Notes under the pieces: generated by a model
Database searches by the model: none
What the model was told of the DNA's origin: nothing
What the model saw: only the letters and a program-made list of their open reading frames with translations
Shown: positions 1 through 6,272 of the stretch, piece after piece
Numbering within the stretch: position 1 is the first letter of the stretch
How the letters are laid out: the number at the start of each line of letters is the position of its first letter
NCBI GenBank assembly: GCA_020854015.1
Contig: JADZGG010000363.1
Coordinates: forward strand, 1 to 6,436
DNA length: 6,436 bases
Source: Flavobacteriales bacterium
GTDB lineage: Bacteria; Bacteroidota; Bacteroidia; Flavobacteriales_F; PHOS-HE28
Direction: 5' to 3'
Position numbers and translations under genes: made by a program

Positions 1-1488
1 CTGTGTGTACAGGACATGATCCGGGAATGAAGGATGGTAGGTGAACTGCAAGTGATCCTGCTTGCTCGGCGCATAGCCGAAGAAATCCACCATGTGATCA
101 TCCCTGTATACCACGTGCATGGAATCATAGCTGGCCCTTAGCTCCAGGTGATCGTAGCGGGCGATCTTCGAATGGATCTCCGGGCCGAAGTGCTTGTATC
201 CGTTGGAGAATCGTTGCTCGGCACTGGCGGCCGTGCCAGCGGGCCACGGCATGCTCAGGTAATCCTTGTAGTAGATCCACGCGCCTTCCTTCTTGTACTG
301 CACCAAGGCGTGTGAGCCGGGGATCTGCTGCATGGACCCATCAAATTGGAAATGCCGCGACCGCTGCACGAACACGCCTTCCTCCGGACGTGGTGCACCA
401 TTGCGGGCGGTGATGGCGAAGGTGTTGAGCGCGGTGAGCTCGATGTTCTGGAACCACTGCAGGCCTTCGGGATTGTGGATGCGCTCCTTTCCTGCCGCGA
501 TCAATGAACCTTCTTCGGTGAAGACCTCGGTGAATACCGTCGCGGAATCGAGCGGGGTGCGCACATGGCGCAAGGCTTTCTCATGGTCGATGTTCGTCTT
601 GGTGACGGCCTGGCCGTTCTTGAAGAGGATGGTCTCGATCACCCGTCCATCGCGGTCGTAGCGCGTGCGGATGCCGTTGAGCTTGTCGTCGCGCCAGTGC
701 TCGGTGCGGCAGAGCTTGTCGGTGCCTTTGTAGTACTCCTTCCAACGACCGGAGCGTTTGCCATGCTCGAAATAGCCGACGATCCACGGCATGGTGGCCG
801 AGTAGTTCTGCTCCCAACGGCCATGCAACACGCCGTTCGATCCTTCGCCGAAGTACCAGACTTTGTCCTTGTCTTTTCCTTCGAAGTGTCGCACCACTTG
901 TTCAGGCTTCTGCGGCACCTCGTACTTGTCGGGTAGCAGGAAGGCATCCCGGATATAGAAGTCATAGGCCCCTTGGATCAGCTTCAATTCCTCCAAGGTG
1001 AATCCTGAAGCGAGCTGCCAGGCGGCGAGTCCGGGCTCCGTGATCTCCCTGACCCATGCATAGTTGTTCGCCGCTGCGATGCGCCGGGCCATGGCTTCTT
1101 CACCCGTATGCCGCATGAGATAACCGACCGCACAGTAGGTATCGTGCTCATCGATGAATACCGGTATGCGCTCGTGCCGATAGTAGTTGATGGGGAAGCG
1201 CCCTTGGTGTGCATACTCCGCGAGTACGGCAATGAGTTCCTTGCGCGATATCCATTGCTCGTTGCTCAGTTCACCATAAGATGCACTCGACAGGACACCG
1301 ATCACCTCCGTGAGATGGGCGCGCACATAGTCCACATCGTTATGGATGGGCTTTGCCGCTTTGCCCCGCACGTGTTCAGCGTGCTTCTCCCAGTAGGGGT
1401 TGAAGGCACGAAGCTGGTCGTACAGGCTCGTGGCCTGACCATGATTGGCCGTGAGCAGGAAGGCGATGAGGGCGATGAATGGACGCAT
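1..1488 (-). CDS. Secreted MORN-repeat protein with N-terminal CAVGYL domain (3' end outside window)
   Basis: I read 496 codons without a stop from ATG at 1488 to the window edge, so the C-terminus is missing. Residues 1-19 form a signal peptide (short basic start, hydrophobic 4-14, likely cleavage after GQA), so the protein is exported. Residues about 40-176 form a compact domain with the motif IPVFIDEHDTYCAVGYLMRH (108-127) followed by a helical stretch ending in LASGFTLEELKLIQGAYD; I do not know a name for it. Residues about 217-293 hold three MORN/YwqK-like repeats built on G-x-x-x-G-R-W-x-x-Y (GVLHGRWEQNY, HGKRSGRWKEYY, DDKLNGIRTRY), a fold of short beta hairpins found in many Bacteroidota surface proteins. 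Residues 300-496 are unassigned. The start is supported by the signal peptide; no clear ribosome binding site or promoter is visible. The gene is not obviously linked to the TPR genes. That it is a real coding gene is secure; its role is unknown. Confidence 0.9.
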   Translation of the reverse strand, partial: MRPFIALIAFLLTANHGQATSLYDQLRAFNPYWEKHAEHVRGKAAKPIHNDVDYVRAHLTEVIGVLSSASYGELSNEQWISRKELIAVLAEYAHQGRFPINYYRHERIPVFIDEHDTYCAVGYLMRHTGEEAMARRIAAANNYAWVREITEPGLAAWQLASGFTLEELKLIQGAYDFYIRDAFLLPDKYEVPQKPEQVVRHFEGKDKDKVWYFGEGSNGVLHGRWEQNYSATMPWIVGYFEHGKRSGRWKEYYKGTDKLCRTEHWRDDKLNGIRTRYDRDGRVIETILFKNGQAVTKTNIDHEKALRHVRTPLDSATVFTEVFTEEGSLIAAGKERIHNPEGLQWFQNIELTALNTFAITARNGAPRPEEGVFVQRSRHFQFDGSMQQIPGSHALVQYKKEGAWIYYKDYLSMPWPAGTAASAEQRFSNGYKHFGPEIHSKIARYDHLELRASYDSMHVVYRDDHMVDFFGYAPSKQDHLQFTYHPSFPDHVLYTQ

Positions 1489-1621
1489 GGATTCTGAGCT
1501 TGTGAAGGGCGGTACACCGAAGCCTCAGGAACGTTCAGTTACATACCAAAGAACCCTGCAGCCTCAAAGTAGGGTATGATCGGCATCGCCAGCATAGCCG
1601 CCCGGTCGGAACCACGCGCAC

Positions 1622-1848
1622 TCAAGGCTGCTTCTCTTGCCTTCCGTCCAACTCCTCGATCGTCCGCCGCGCCGCTTCCAACCTTACGCGGTTTCCCGCA
1701 GAACGGGACTTCGCCTTCGGTCGTTTCGCGCACTGCGGTCCATGCCTTCGTCATTGCTCAGCCCCGTTTGCGGGACTTCACTTCGCTCAGCTTGCTGTGC
1801 TTTCGCGCATGTTGGTGATCAGCTTCTCCATGCGGTGGTCGCGGGATC
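1622..1848 (-). pseudogene. Relic of the C-terminal module of the TPR/3TM family
   Basis: On the minus strand two blocks match the end of the intact neighbouring genes. Block 1 (1848-1808) encodes HRMEKLITNM, preceded by a trace of 'GATCCCGC' from the IPLHH coding segment; a 2-nt loss there shifts the frame. Block 2 (1693-1622) encodes NRVRLEAARRTIEEL followed by DGRQEKQP and a TGA at 1624-1622. In intact copies these blocks are separated by five codons (LVSKN); here they are 114 nt apart. The blocks stay in the same frame (38 codons), but the intervening reading has TGA stops at 1789, 1780 and 1753. Nothing recognisable of the membrane helices or TPR region remains upstream. The relic is a dead member of the same array, oriented like the minus-strand members. 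The protein-level match is too long to be chance. Confidence 0.85.
1694..1807. repeat. Two-unit hairpin repeat (REP-like) inserted in the relic
   Basis: This is the 114-nt block that splits the relic. It contains two related units. Unit 1 starts TCCCG-cagaa-CGGGA (1694-1708), a perfect 5-bp hairpin, and unit 2 starts CCCG-ttt-g-CGGG (1763-1774). Both continue with the same CGGGACTTC (1704-1712 and 1771-1779), then a TTCG-containing stretch, then the same 9-mer TTTCGCGCA (1724-1732 and 1801-1809, the last two bases falling in the relic). The two hairpins are also near inverted copies of each other (TCCCGCAGAACGGG against CCCGTTTGCGGGA). The form resembles REP or small MITE-like intergenic elements. 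I see no flanking target duplication and no transposase; 15 nt of the host gene appear replaced. Naming it a dispersed repeat is an inference until other genomic copies are found. Confidence 0.55.
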
Positions 1849-1954
1849 GGTCATGCCGCAACAGCGCTTGGGCCACTCATCTGCTCCGCGAGTCCATTCC
1901 ATCGCGATCATCGAAAAGTGCGGATCTTGCCGCCACTTCCCCCGCCAGTACGGG

Positions 1955-3331
1955 ATGAAACACATGCCACGCATCGCACTCTCCCTCCTTCTGATCTTCT
2001 TGTTCGCCCGGAGCGCCAGCGCGCAGAACCCCGAAGCCGACAGCCTGCTTGCCGGAATGCGCACGGCTGCGGGGCCATCGGAACGCATCGCGCTCTTGTA
2101 CAAGCTGCTGTACGAGGTGCCCTTGCTCACCCAGCAGCAACGCATCCACTACTCCAAGGCGATCCGAGTACTGAGCAAGGAGCAAGGCGACAAGGTGATG
2201 GAGAGCGTGGCCTTGGCGGAGTTGGGCGACCTGCTGGCGTACAACGGTGATCGCCTGCAGGGCGCTGAACTCGCCTATGCCGCCTTTGAGATGGCGCAAG
2301 AGCACGGCAACGAGCAAGCGCTGGCCTTGATCCTTATCGACCTATCGCGCTGCCTGGAGGATCGCTCGAAGGCGATGGCTCACTTGCATACGGCCCTGGA
2401 CCTTGCCAAGCGCTCAGGTGATCAGTATTGCACCATGTGGTCTTACGGCAACCTCTGTACCCGGCATAGTGAGGCAAAGCAGCGGGACTCTGCCTTGTAC
2501 TACGCGCAACGCGTCTACGACATTTCAATGTCCGAGAACCTCGAAGTCGGGCAGACTTACTCGTACGGGATGTTGGCCACGACCAATTATGAGCTGTACG
2601 GCGAAAAGGGCATTGCCTATGAGTACCTGAAGAAGGCCCGTGCAAGCCGTATCGGAAGAACACACCCCGAGCACTTCATGGGGATACATGGTCTGCTCGG
2701 TAAATACCATTTGAAGGACGGGCGGCTTGATTCGGCCTTGCACTACACCGACCTGATGCGCACCAAACAAGAGTACGGGGGCCCTAGCAGCGTCCTGTTG
2801 ATGTACGCCCTCTACAAAGACATCTACGCGGATAGGAACAGCGATAGCGCGCTGAAGTACTTCCGGCTTTATGACACGATGAAGGACAGCATTGCCACCA
2901 TGGGCAAGAGCCAGCAGCTTTCCCTGCTGTTGGTGAAGAAGGAGATCGAGCTGGAACAGCGGCATGCAGCACGCGCACAGGACCTCCAATTCGCGTTCAT
3001 CGCCGTGGGCATCCTCGCCTTCGTCATCATCTTCCTCCTGCTCAGCCGCAGCGTCATCACCAACACCCGGGTGATCAGCTTTCTGGGTGTGGTGGCCCTG
3101 CTCATCGTGTTCGAATTCCTGAACCTCCTGCTCCACCCTTTCTTGGAGAAGGTGACCCATCATTCTCCCGCGCTCATGCTCCTGGCCCTGGTGTGTATCG
3201 CTGCCTTGTTAGTGCCGTTGCACCACAAGCTGGAGAAATGGGCCACAGCGAAATTGATCGAGAAGAACAAGGCCATACGATTAACGCAGGCGAAGAAGAC
3301 CATTGAACAGTTGGAGAAGCAGAGCCCCTGA
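1955..3331 (+). CDS. TPR membrane protein with C-terminal three-helix module
   Basis: 458 residues if started at ATG 1955; ATG 1964 (M4) is equally possible. The longer frame back to 1637 has no signal peptide at its start and lies over the relic, so I rejected it. Residues 1-23 are a signal peptide ending in SASA before QN. Residues about 40-318 are helical repeats of TPR type, with A/G-Y pairs and 'DSALYYA', 'DSALHYT' and 'DSALKYF' at repeat ends; the motifs are degenerate. A charged linker (328-342) leads to three membrane helices at about 347-363, 373-393 and 406-422. The loop between helices 2 and 3 carries HPFLEKVTHHSP. A charged tail (423-458, …AKKTIEQLEKQSP) follows, predicted cytoplasmic. 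The layout resembles the input half of TPR histidine kinases, but there is no kinase domain. It is the divergent member of the family and lies on the opposite strand, converging on the next gene with 10 bp between stops. The function is unknown; sensor or adaptor is an inference. Confidence 0.9.
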   Translation: MKHMPRIALSLLLIFLFARSASAQNPEADSLLAGMRTAAGPSERIALLYKLLYEVPLLTQQQRIHYSKAIRVLSKEQGDKVMESVALAELGDLLAYNGDRLQGAELAYAAFEMAQEHGNEQALALILIDLSRCLEDRSKAMAHLHTALDLAKRSGDQYCTMWSYGNLCTRHSEAKQRDSALYYAQRVYDISMSENLEVGQTYSYGMLATTNYELYGEKGIAYEYLKKARASRIGRTHPEHFMGIHGLLGKYHLKDGRLDSALHYTDLMRTKQEYGGPSSVLLMYALYKDIYADRNSDSALKYFRLYDTMKDSIATMGKSQQLSLLLVKKEIELEQRHAARAQDLQFAFIAVGILAFVIIFLLLSRSVITNTRVISFLGVVALLIVFEFLNLLLHPFLEKVTHHSPALMLLALVCIAALLVPLHHKLEKWATAKLIEKNKAIRLTQAKKTIEQLEKQSP

Positions 3332-3341
3332 TACGCCAGGC

Positions 3342-4781
3342 CTAGCTCGCAGACCCTGACTTTCCAGCGCCTTCCAACTCCTCGATCGTCCTCCGCGCCG
3401 CCTCCAACCGCACGCGGTTATTCTTCGATACAAGCATGTTGGTGATGAGCTTCTCCATGCGGTGGTGCAGCGGGATCAACAGTCCGGCGATAGCGGCCAT
3501 GCAGAGCAACATCAGGATCGGCGAGTGGTTCGTGACGCGATCAAGGAACGGATGCAGCAATAGGTTGATGAACTCGAAGAACAACAACAGCGCGATGAGC
3601 GAGAGGTTCTTGATGGCCTTGGCGCCCACCACCGCCGTACGACTGAAGATGAGCAGGAAGATGCCCAGCGTGATGACGATGAGGGCGATGATGCCGAACT
3701 GGATGTTTCGGGAGCGCTCCTCCAGTGCCTCGAGTCGGGCCTGCTCCTCTTCCTTCTCCTTCAACTGCTGCCCGAAGCGCATGCTCTCCACCTTGCTCAG
3801 CGCTTGCACACTGAACAGGCTGTCCTGCAAGGTGGAGCGCAGCTTCAGGCTCACGTATGCGCTATCGGCATTGCCCGCAGCATGGTAAGCCAGTTCCAAG
3901 AGGCCAGTGGCTTCCAGAGCGGCCGGCAGGTTGTCGGTTCGCTCCGCTTCAGCAAGCGCTCGCCTTCCAAGGCCGATGGCACCGCTGGCATCTTGCGCGT
4001 CCAGTCGCACCCGGCCGAGGCTCACCAGGGCGTACGGCATCAACCGCGCAATGCGGAAGGAGTCGCACACCGCGATGGTCTTTTGGAAGAAGAGCTCGGC
4101 CATGTCCGACTCGCCTTTGGCCGCGTACGCCTTGCCGATCACGAATTGCGACCGCGCGTAGCCGTAAGGATCGTCGGCAACCTTGTCCGTGATGTTGCTG
4201 CCCTGCGCCTGTTGCAAGGCGGAATCCAGCAAACCCACTGCGGCGTAGGCTTCGCTCAAGTGACAGGCCGTGCGGTTGCGCTCCACTGTGCTCACCACAT
4301 GCGCTTCTGACTTCTTCAGCCATCGGATCGCTTCCCGGTACTGCCCCATCTGCTTGAATACGATGCCGGTCTCCTTCTCCACCCAGCCGATCAAGTCCGC
4401 ATCGCCACTGAGCTCCGCATGGTCCAATGCCTTGTACAGGTATTCCAAGGCCTTACCTGGGTCGCTCTCCTTGCACGAGAGGCTGGTGACGAGGTACGCC
4501 TTGGTCAGCGCCGTATCGTGCTTCAGCTCGGGTACCAGGTCCAGCGCGAACAACGCCGTGATACGCACTTCCTCCGCGCGCCCGGCATACAGGCAAGCAA
4601 CAGCATGGTTCTTCGCCGCTTCCATGCGCACAGCGGCGGGCTTTGTCAGGTCGTGCCGCACATCGAGCGTGTCCAGTGTGGCCATGCCGCCGTATTGCGC
4701 GCTGCCGGCTAACCATGACAGCAGAAGCACAGCGATCAGCGTGTAACGGAACGGCTGCGCTGGGTGTCCCTTGGTTCCCAT
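3342..4781 (-). CDS. TPR membrane protein with C-terminal three-helix module, last gene of the operon
   Basis: 479 residues from ATG 4781, one base after the TAG of the upstream gene (TAGcATG). An in-frame ATG at 4802 would add seven residues and overlap the upstream gene by 20 nt; I prefer 4781 for its coupling position. The signal peptide has its hydrophobic core at 14-27 and likely cleavage after GSA28. Residues about 50-320 are TPR-like helical pairs (for example 132-162, 171-200, 209-240, 248-281 and 289-320), with a DPYGYA motif at 204-209 shared with the upstream paralogue. A strongly charged coiled coil (about 338-358, KEKEEEQARLEALEERSR) precedes membrane helices at 362-379, 393-409 and 422-438, the loop LHPFLDRVTNHSP, and a tail (439-479) with PLHHRMEKLITNMLVSKNNR and TIEELE. 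The membrane module differs from the upstream paralogue at only about seven positions, whereas the TPR part is mostly different. No output domain is present. The role is inferred to be periplasmic sensing or scaffolding. Confidence 0.92.
   Translation of the reverse strand: MGTKGHPAQPFRYTLIAVLLLSWLAGSAQYGGMATLDTLDVRHDLTKPAAVRMEAAKNHAVACLYAGRAEEVRITALFALDLVPELKHDTALTKAYLVTSLSCKESDPGKALEYLYKALDHAELSGDADLIGWVEKETGIVFKQMGQYREAIRWLKKSEAHVVSTVERNRTACHLSEAYAAVGLLDSALQQAQGSNITDKVADDPYGYARSQFVIGKAYAAKGESDMAELFFQKTIAVCDSFRIARLMPYALVSLGRVRLDAQDASGAIGLGRRALAEAERTDNLPAALEATGLLELAYHAAGNADSAYVSLKLRSTLQDSLFSVQALSKVESMRFGQQLKEKEEEQARLEALEERSRNIQFGIIALIVITLGIFLLIFSRTAVVGAKAIKNLSLIALLLFFEFINLLLHPFLDRVTNHSPILMLLCMAAIAGLLIPLHHRMEKLITNMLVSKNNRVRLEAARRTIEELEGAGKSGSAS
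3371..3716 (-). repeat. Conserved 3' cassette, copy 1 (membrane module DNA)
   Basis: This 346-bp stretch aligns without gaps to 4812-5157 at a constant offset of 1441 bp. Within it, 3643-3707 matches 5084-5148 with a single mismatch by eye. Similarity stops abruptly just past the GGGAGCG at 3710-3716, at the junction between coiled-coil linker and first membrane helix. It is the DNA of the constant module, not a mobile element. Confidence 0.85.
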
Positions 4782-4785
4782 GCTA
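4779..4785 (-). other. TAGcATG stop/start junction
   Basis: The TAG of the middle gene (4785-4783) is followed by one base and the ATG of the last gene (4781-4779). This argues for co-translation and for the shorter start over the ATG at 4802. Confidence 0.6.
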
Positions 4786-6270
4786 TGTCCCAGAATGTTC
4801 ATTCGGTCGTGCTTCCAGTTCCTCGATCGTCCTCCGCGCCGCCTCCAACCGCACCCGGTTATTCTTGCTCACCAGCATGTTGGTGATGAGCTTCTCCATG
4901 CGGTGGTGCAGTGGGATCAGCAGCCCGGCGATGGCGGCCATGCACAGCAGCATCAGCAGCGGTGAATGGTGCGTGAGTTCGCCCAGGAACGGGTGCAGCA
5001 GCAGGTTGATGAACTCGAAGAAGAGCAGCAGCGCGATGAGCGAGAGGTTCTTGATAGCCTTGGCGCCCACCACGGAAGTCCTGCTGAAGATGAGCAGGAA
5101 GATGCCGAGCGTGATGACGATGAGGGCGATGATGCCGAACTGGATGTTATGGGAGCGTGCCGCGAGCTCCTCCGCGCGAAGCTTGGCTTCCTCGCGGTCC
5201 TTCAGTTCCTGCGTGAACAATTGGTTCTGCAACTGGCTTCGGTTCTGCAAGGCCGTGAGCGAGTCGCGCCATGCGTGGGCAAGCTTCGAGTACACCAGCG
5301 CGCTATCGGTCATGCCGTTCGCGCCAAAGGCATCGGACAAGGCCGTCGTGGACTTCACCAGAAACCCCGGTTGCCGCATATGCTCGGTTGATCCGAAGCC
5401 CTTACGCGCCCAGACCAACGCCTCCGACCCGCGCCCTTGGCCGATCAGCAGCTTGGCGTAACCGGCCGCAGCGTTGATGAGCGGCTCGGGCACCTCAGCA
5501 GAATCAGCCACTGCCAAGGCCCGCTTGAAGTAAGGCTCAGCCAGGTCGTTCTCCCCTCGAGCAGCATGCACGACGGCCAGGGTGAGTTGGAAGTTCGCAT
5601 AGCCATAGGGATCATTTCCGGGCACCTTCAGCATATCGGCCTTGCGGGCATAGTAAAGCGCGGAATCAAGGTCGCCGCGTTCCATGTGGCACCGGGCAAG
5701 GATGGACATTGAGCGGCCGTAGATCCCCTCACTCAAGCCATAGGCCTGCGCCTTACGCATATAGCGCAAGGTGCCCTCAGTATCCCCGGCCCGTTGGTAC
5801 ACGATGGCGGTCTCCTTGCAAACGGCCCCCATGCCCAAGCTATCGCCGGCATGTTGGAAGCGTTCGAAGGCGATGTTGAAGTGCTTCAGGGCCCCGTTCA
5901 CCTCGTTGAGCTGCGTGAATGCCCCGCCGATGCCGAAGTGGGCGCGACCGATCAGCGTATCGTTCCCGGTCGGCACGGCCGCTTCCAGACCACGAATAGC
6001 TGCTTTCATGCAGTCCTCCGGGCGACCGAGGAAGAGGTACTGGCTGACGAGCCTGGCAATGGCGGCGCATTTCACCCGCGGGTCGGTCGCCGCGGCCTCA
6101 CGTGAGATCAAGGAATCGACAGGAATTCCACGCATCCGGGCCGCAAGCGTGTCGAGGGGCTGGGCGCGCAGTTGGCCGATACCGACCAATGCAACGACCA
6201 GAGCCAGCGTTCGGAAAATGAGACCCCGGGTAATGGTCCGTTGGTGAAGCATGCAAACATTCATAGGCAT
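4783..6270 (-). CDS. TPR membrane protein with C-terminal three-helix module, middle gene of the operon
   Basis: 495 residues from ATG 6270, whose A is the last base of the upstream gene's TGA (TGATG). The open frame continues to 6432, but that part overlaps the upstream gene's conserved 3' end in another frame and is not credible. ATG 6264 and ATG 6252 are alternative starts. The signal peptide core is 17-31 with likely cleavage after LRA36. Residues about 60-340 are TPR-like pairs, the clearest at 109-140, 147-176, 187-215 and 227-258 (for example GENDLAEPYFKRALAVADSA), with DPYGYA at 220-225. A charged linker (about 353-374, rich in E, K, R and A) leads to membrane helices at 378-395, 409-425 and 438-454, the loop LHPFLGELTHHSP, and a cytoplasmic tail 455-495 ending TIEELEARPNEHSGT. 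With a cleaved signal and three helices, the TPR part should be periplasmic and the tail cytoplasmic. No catalytic domain is seen. The family name and function are unknown to me. Confidence 0.92.
   Translation of the reverse strand: MPMNVCMLHQRTITRGLIFRTLALVVALVGIGQLRAQPLDTLAARMRGIPVDSLISREAAATDPRVKCAAIARLVSQYLFLGRPEDCMKAAIRGLEAAVPTGNDTLIGRAHFGIGGAFTQLNEVNGALKHFNIAFERFQHAGDSLGMGAVCKETAIVYQRAGDTEGTLRYMRKAQAYGLSEGIYGRSMSILARCHMERGDLDSALYYARKADMLKVPGNDPYGYANFQLTLAVVHAARGENDLAEPYFKRALAVADSAEVPEPLINAAAGYAKLLIGQGRGSEALVWARKGFGSTEHMRQPGFLVKSTTALSDAFGANGMTDSALVYSKLAHAWRDSLTALQNRSQLQNQLFTQELKDREEAKLRAEELAARSHNIQFGIIALIVITLGIFLLIFSRTSVVGAKAIKNLSLIALLLFFEFINLLLHPFLGELTHHSPLLMLLCMAAIAGLLIPLHHRMEKLITNMLVSKNNRVRLEAARRTIEELEARPNEHSGT
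4812..5157 (-). repeat. Conserved 3' cassette, copy 2 (membrane module DNA)
   Basis: Partner of the stretch at 3371-3716, with the same ends relative to the gene. It also matches the partial third copy starting at 6299 at a constant offset of 1487 bp, including the invariant segment encoding RMEKLITNM. The upstream TPR halves of the same genes show no comparable DNA match. Confidence 0.85.
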
Positions 6271-6272
6271 CA
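6268..6272 (-). other. TGATG stop/start overlap
   Basis: The TGA of the partial gene (6272-6270) and the ATG of the next gene (6270-6268) share one base. This supports translational coupling and fixes the preferred start of the 495-residue paralogue. No strong Shine-Dalgarno precedes it. Confidence 0.7.

Larger units (their letters stand above)
1489..1954. other. Intergenic gap containing a gene relic
   Basis: No intact gene is visible here. Its middle (1622-1848) is the relic described separately. The right flank (1849-1954) is the leader of the plus-strand TPR gene and the left flank (1489-1621) is the leader of the minus-strand MORN gene. I found no convincing Bacteroidota promoter (TTG … TAnnTTTG) in either leader, and no terminator hairpin with a T run. 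The open frame running from 1637 into the plus-strand TPR gene is explained by the relic on the opposite strand and is not thought to be translated. Confidence 0.6.

Noticed and set aside
293..1497. Plus-strand frames at 293-661, 565-936 and 1108-1497
   Set aside because: All are antisense to the 496-codon MORN-repeat gene, which has a signal peptide and recognisable repeats.
1489..1600. Bacteroidota-type promoter for the MORN-repeat gene (TACTTTG / TTTG elements on the minus strand)
   Set aside because: The spacing within the -7-like element is one base short and no -33 element lies at the right distance.
1539..1754. 71-codon minus-strand frame through the relic
   Set aside because: It runs out of frame with the recognisable TIEEL block and through the inserted repeat; the composition is not protein-like.
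1637..1954. N-terminal extension of the plus-strand TPR gene (106 extra residues)
   Set aside because: It lies over the minus-strand relic and its inserted repeat, has no signal peptide at its start, and the signal peptide at 1955 marks a natural start.
2525..3163. 212-codon minus-strand frame
   Set aside because: Antisense shadow of the plus-strand TPR gene, with His/Gln/Glu-rich low-complexity composition and no signal or motif.
3325..3365. Bidirectional terminator between the convergent genes
   Set aside because: Only short chance palindromes such as AGGCCT are present; there is no stable stem followed by a T run.
4643..5461. 272-codon plus-strand frame, and a similar 150-codon one at 3436-3888
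   Set aside because: They are antisense readings of the membrane module. They resemble each other only because the minus-strand genes are near-identical, so their apparent conservation is a trap.
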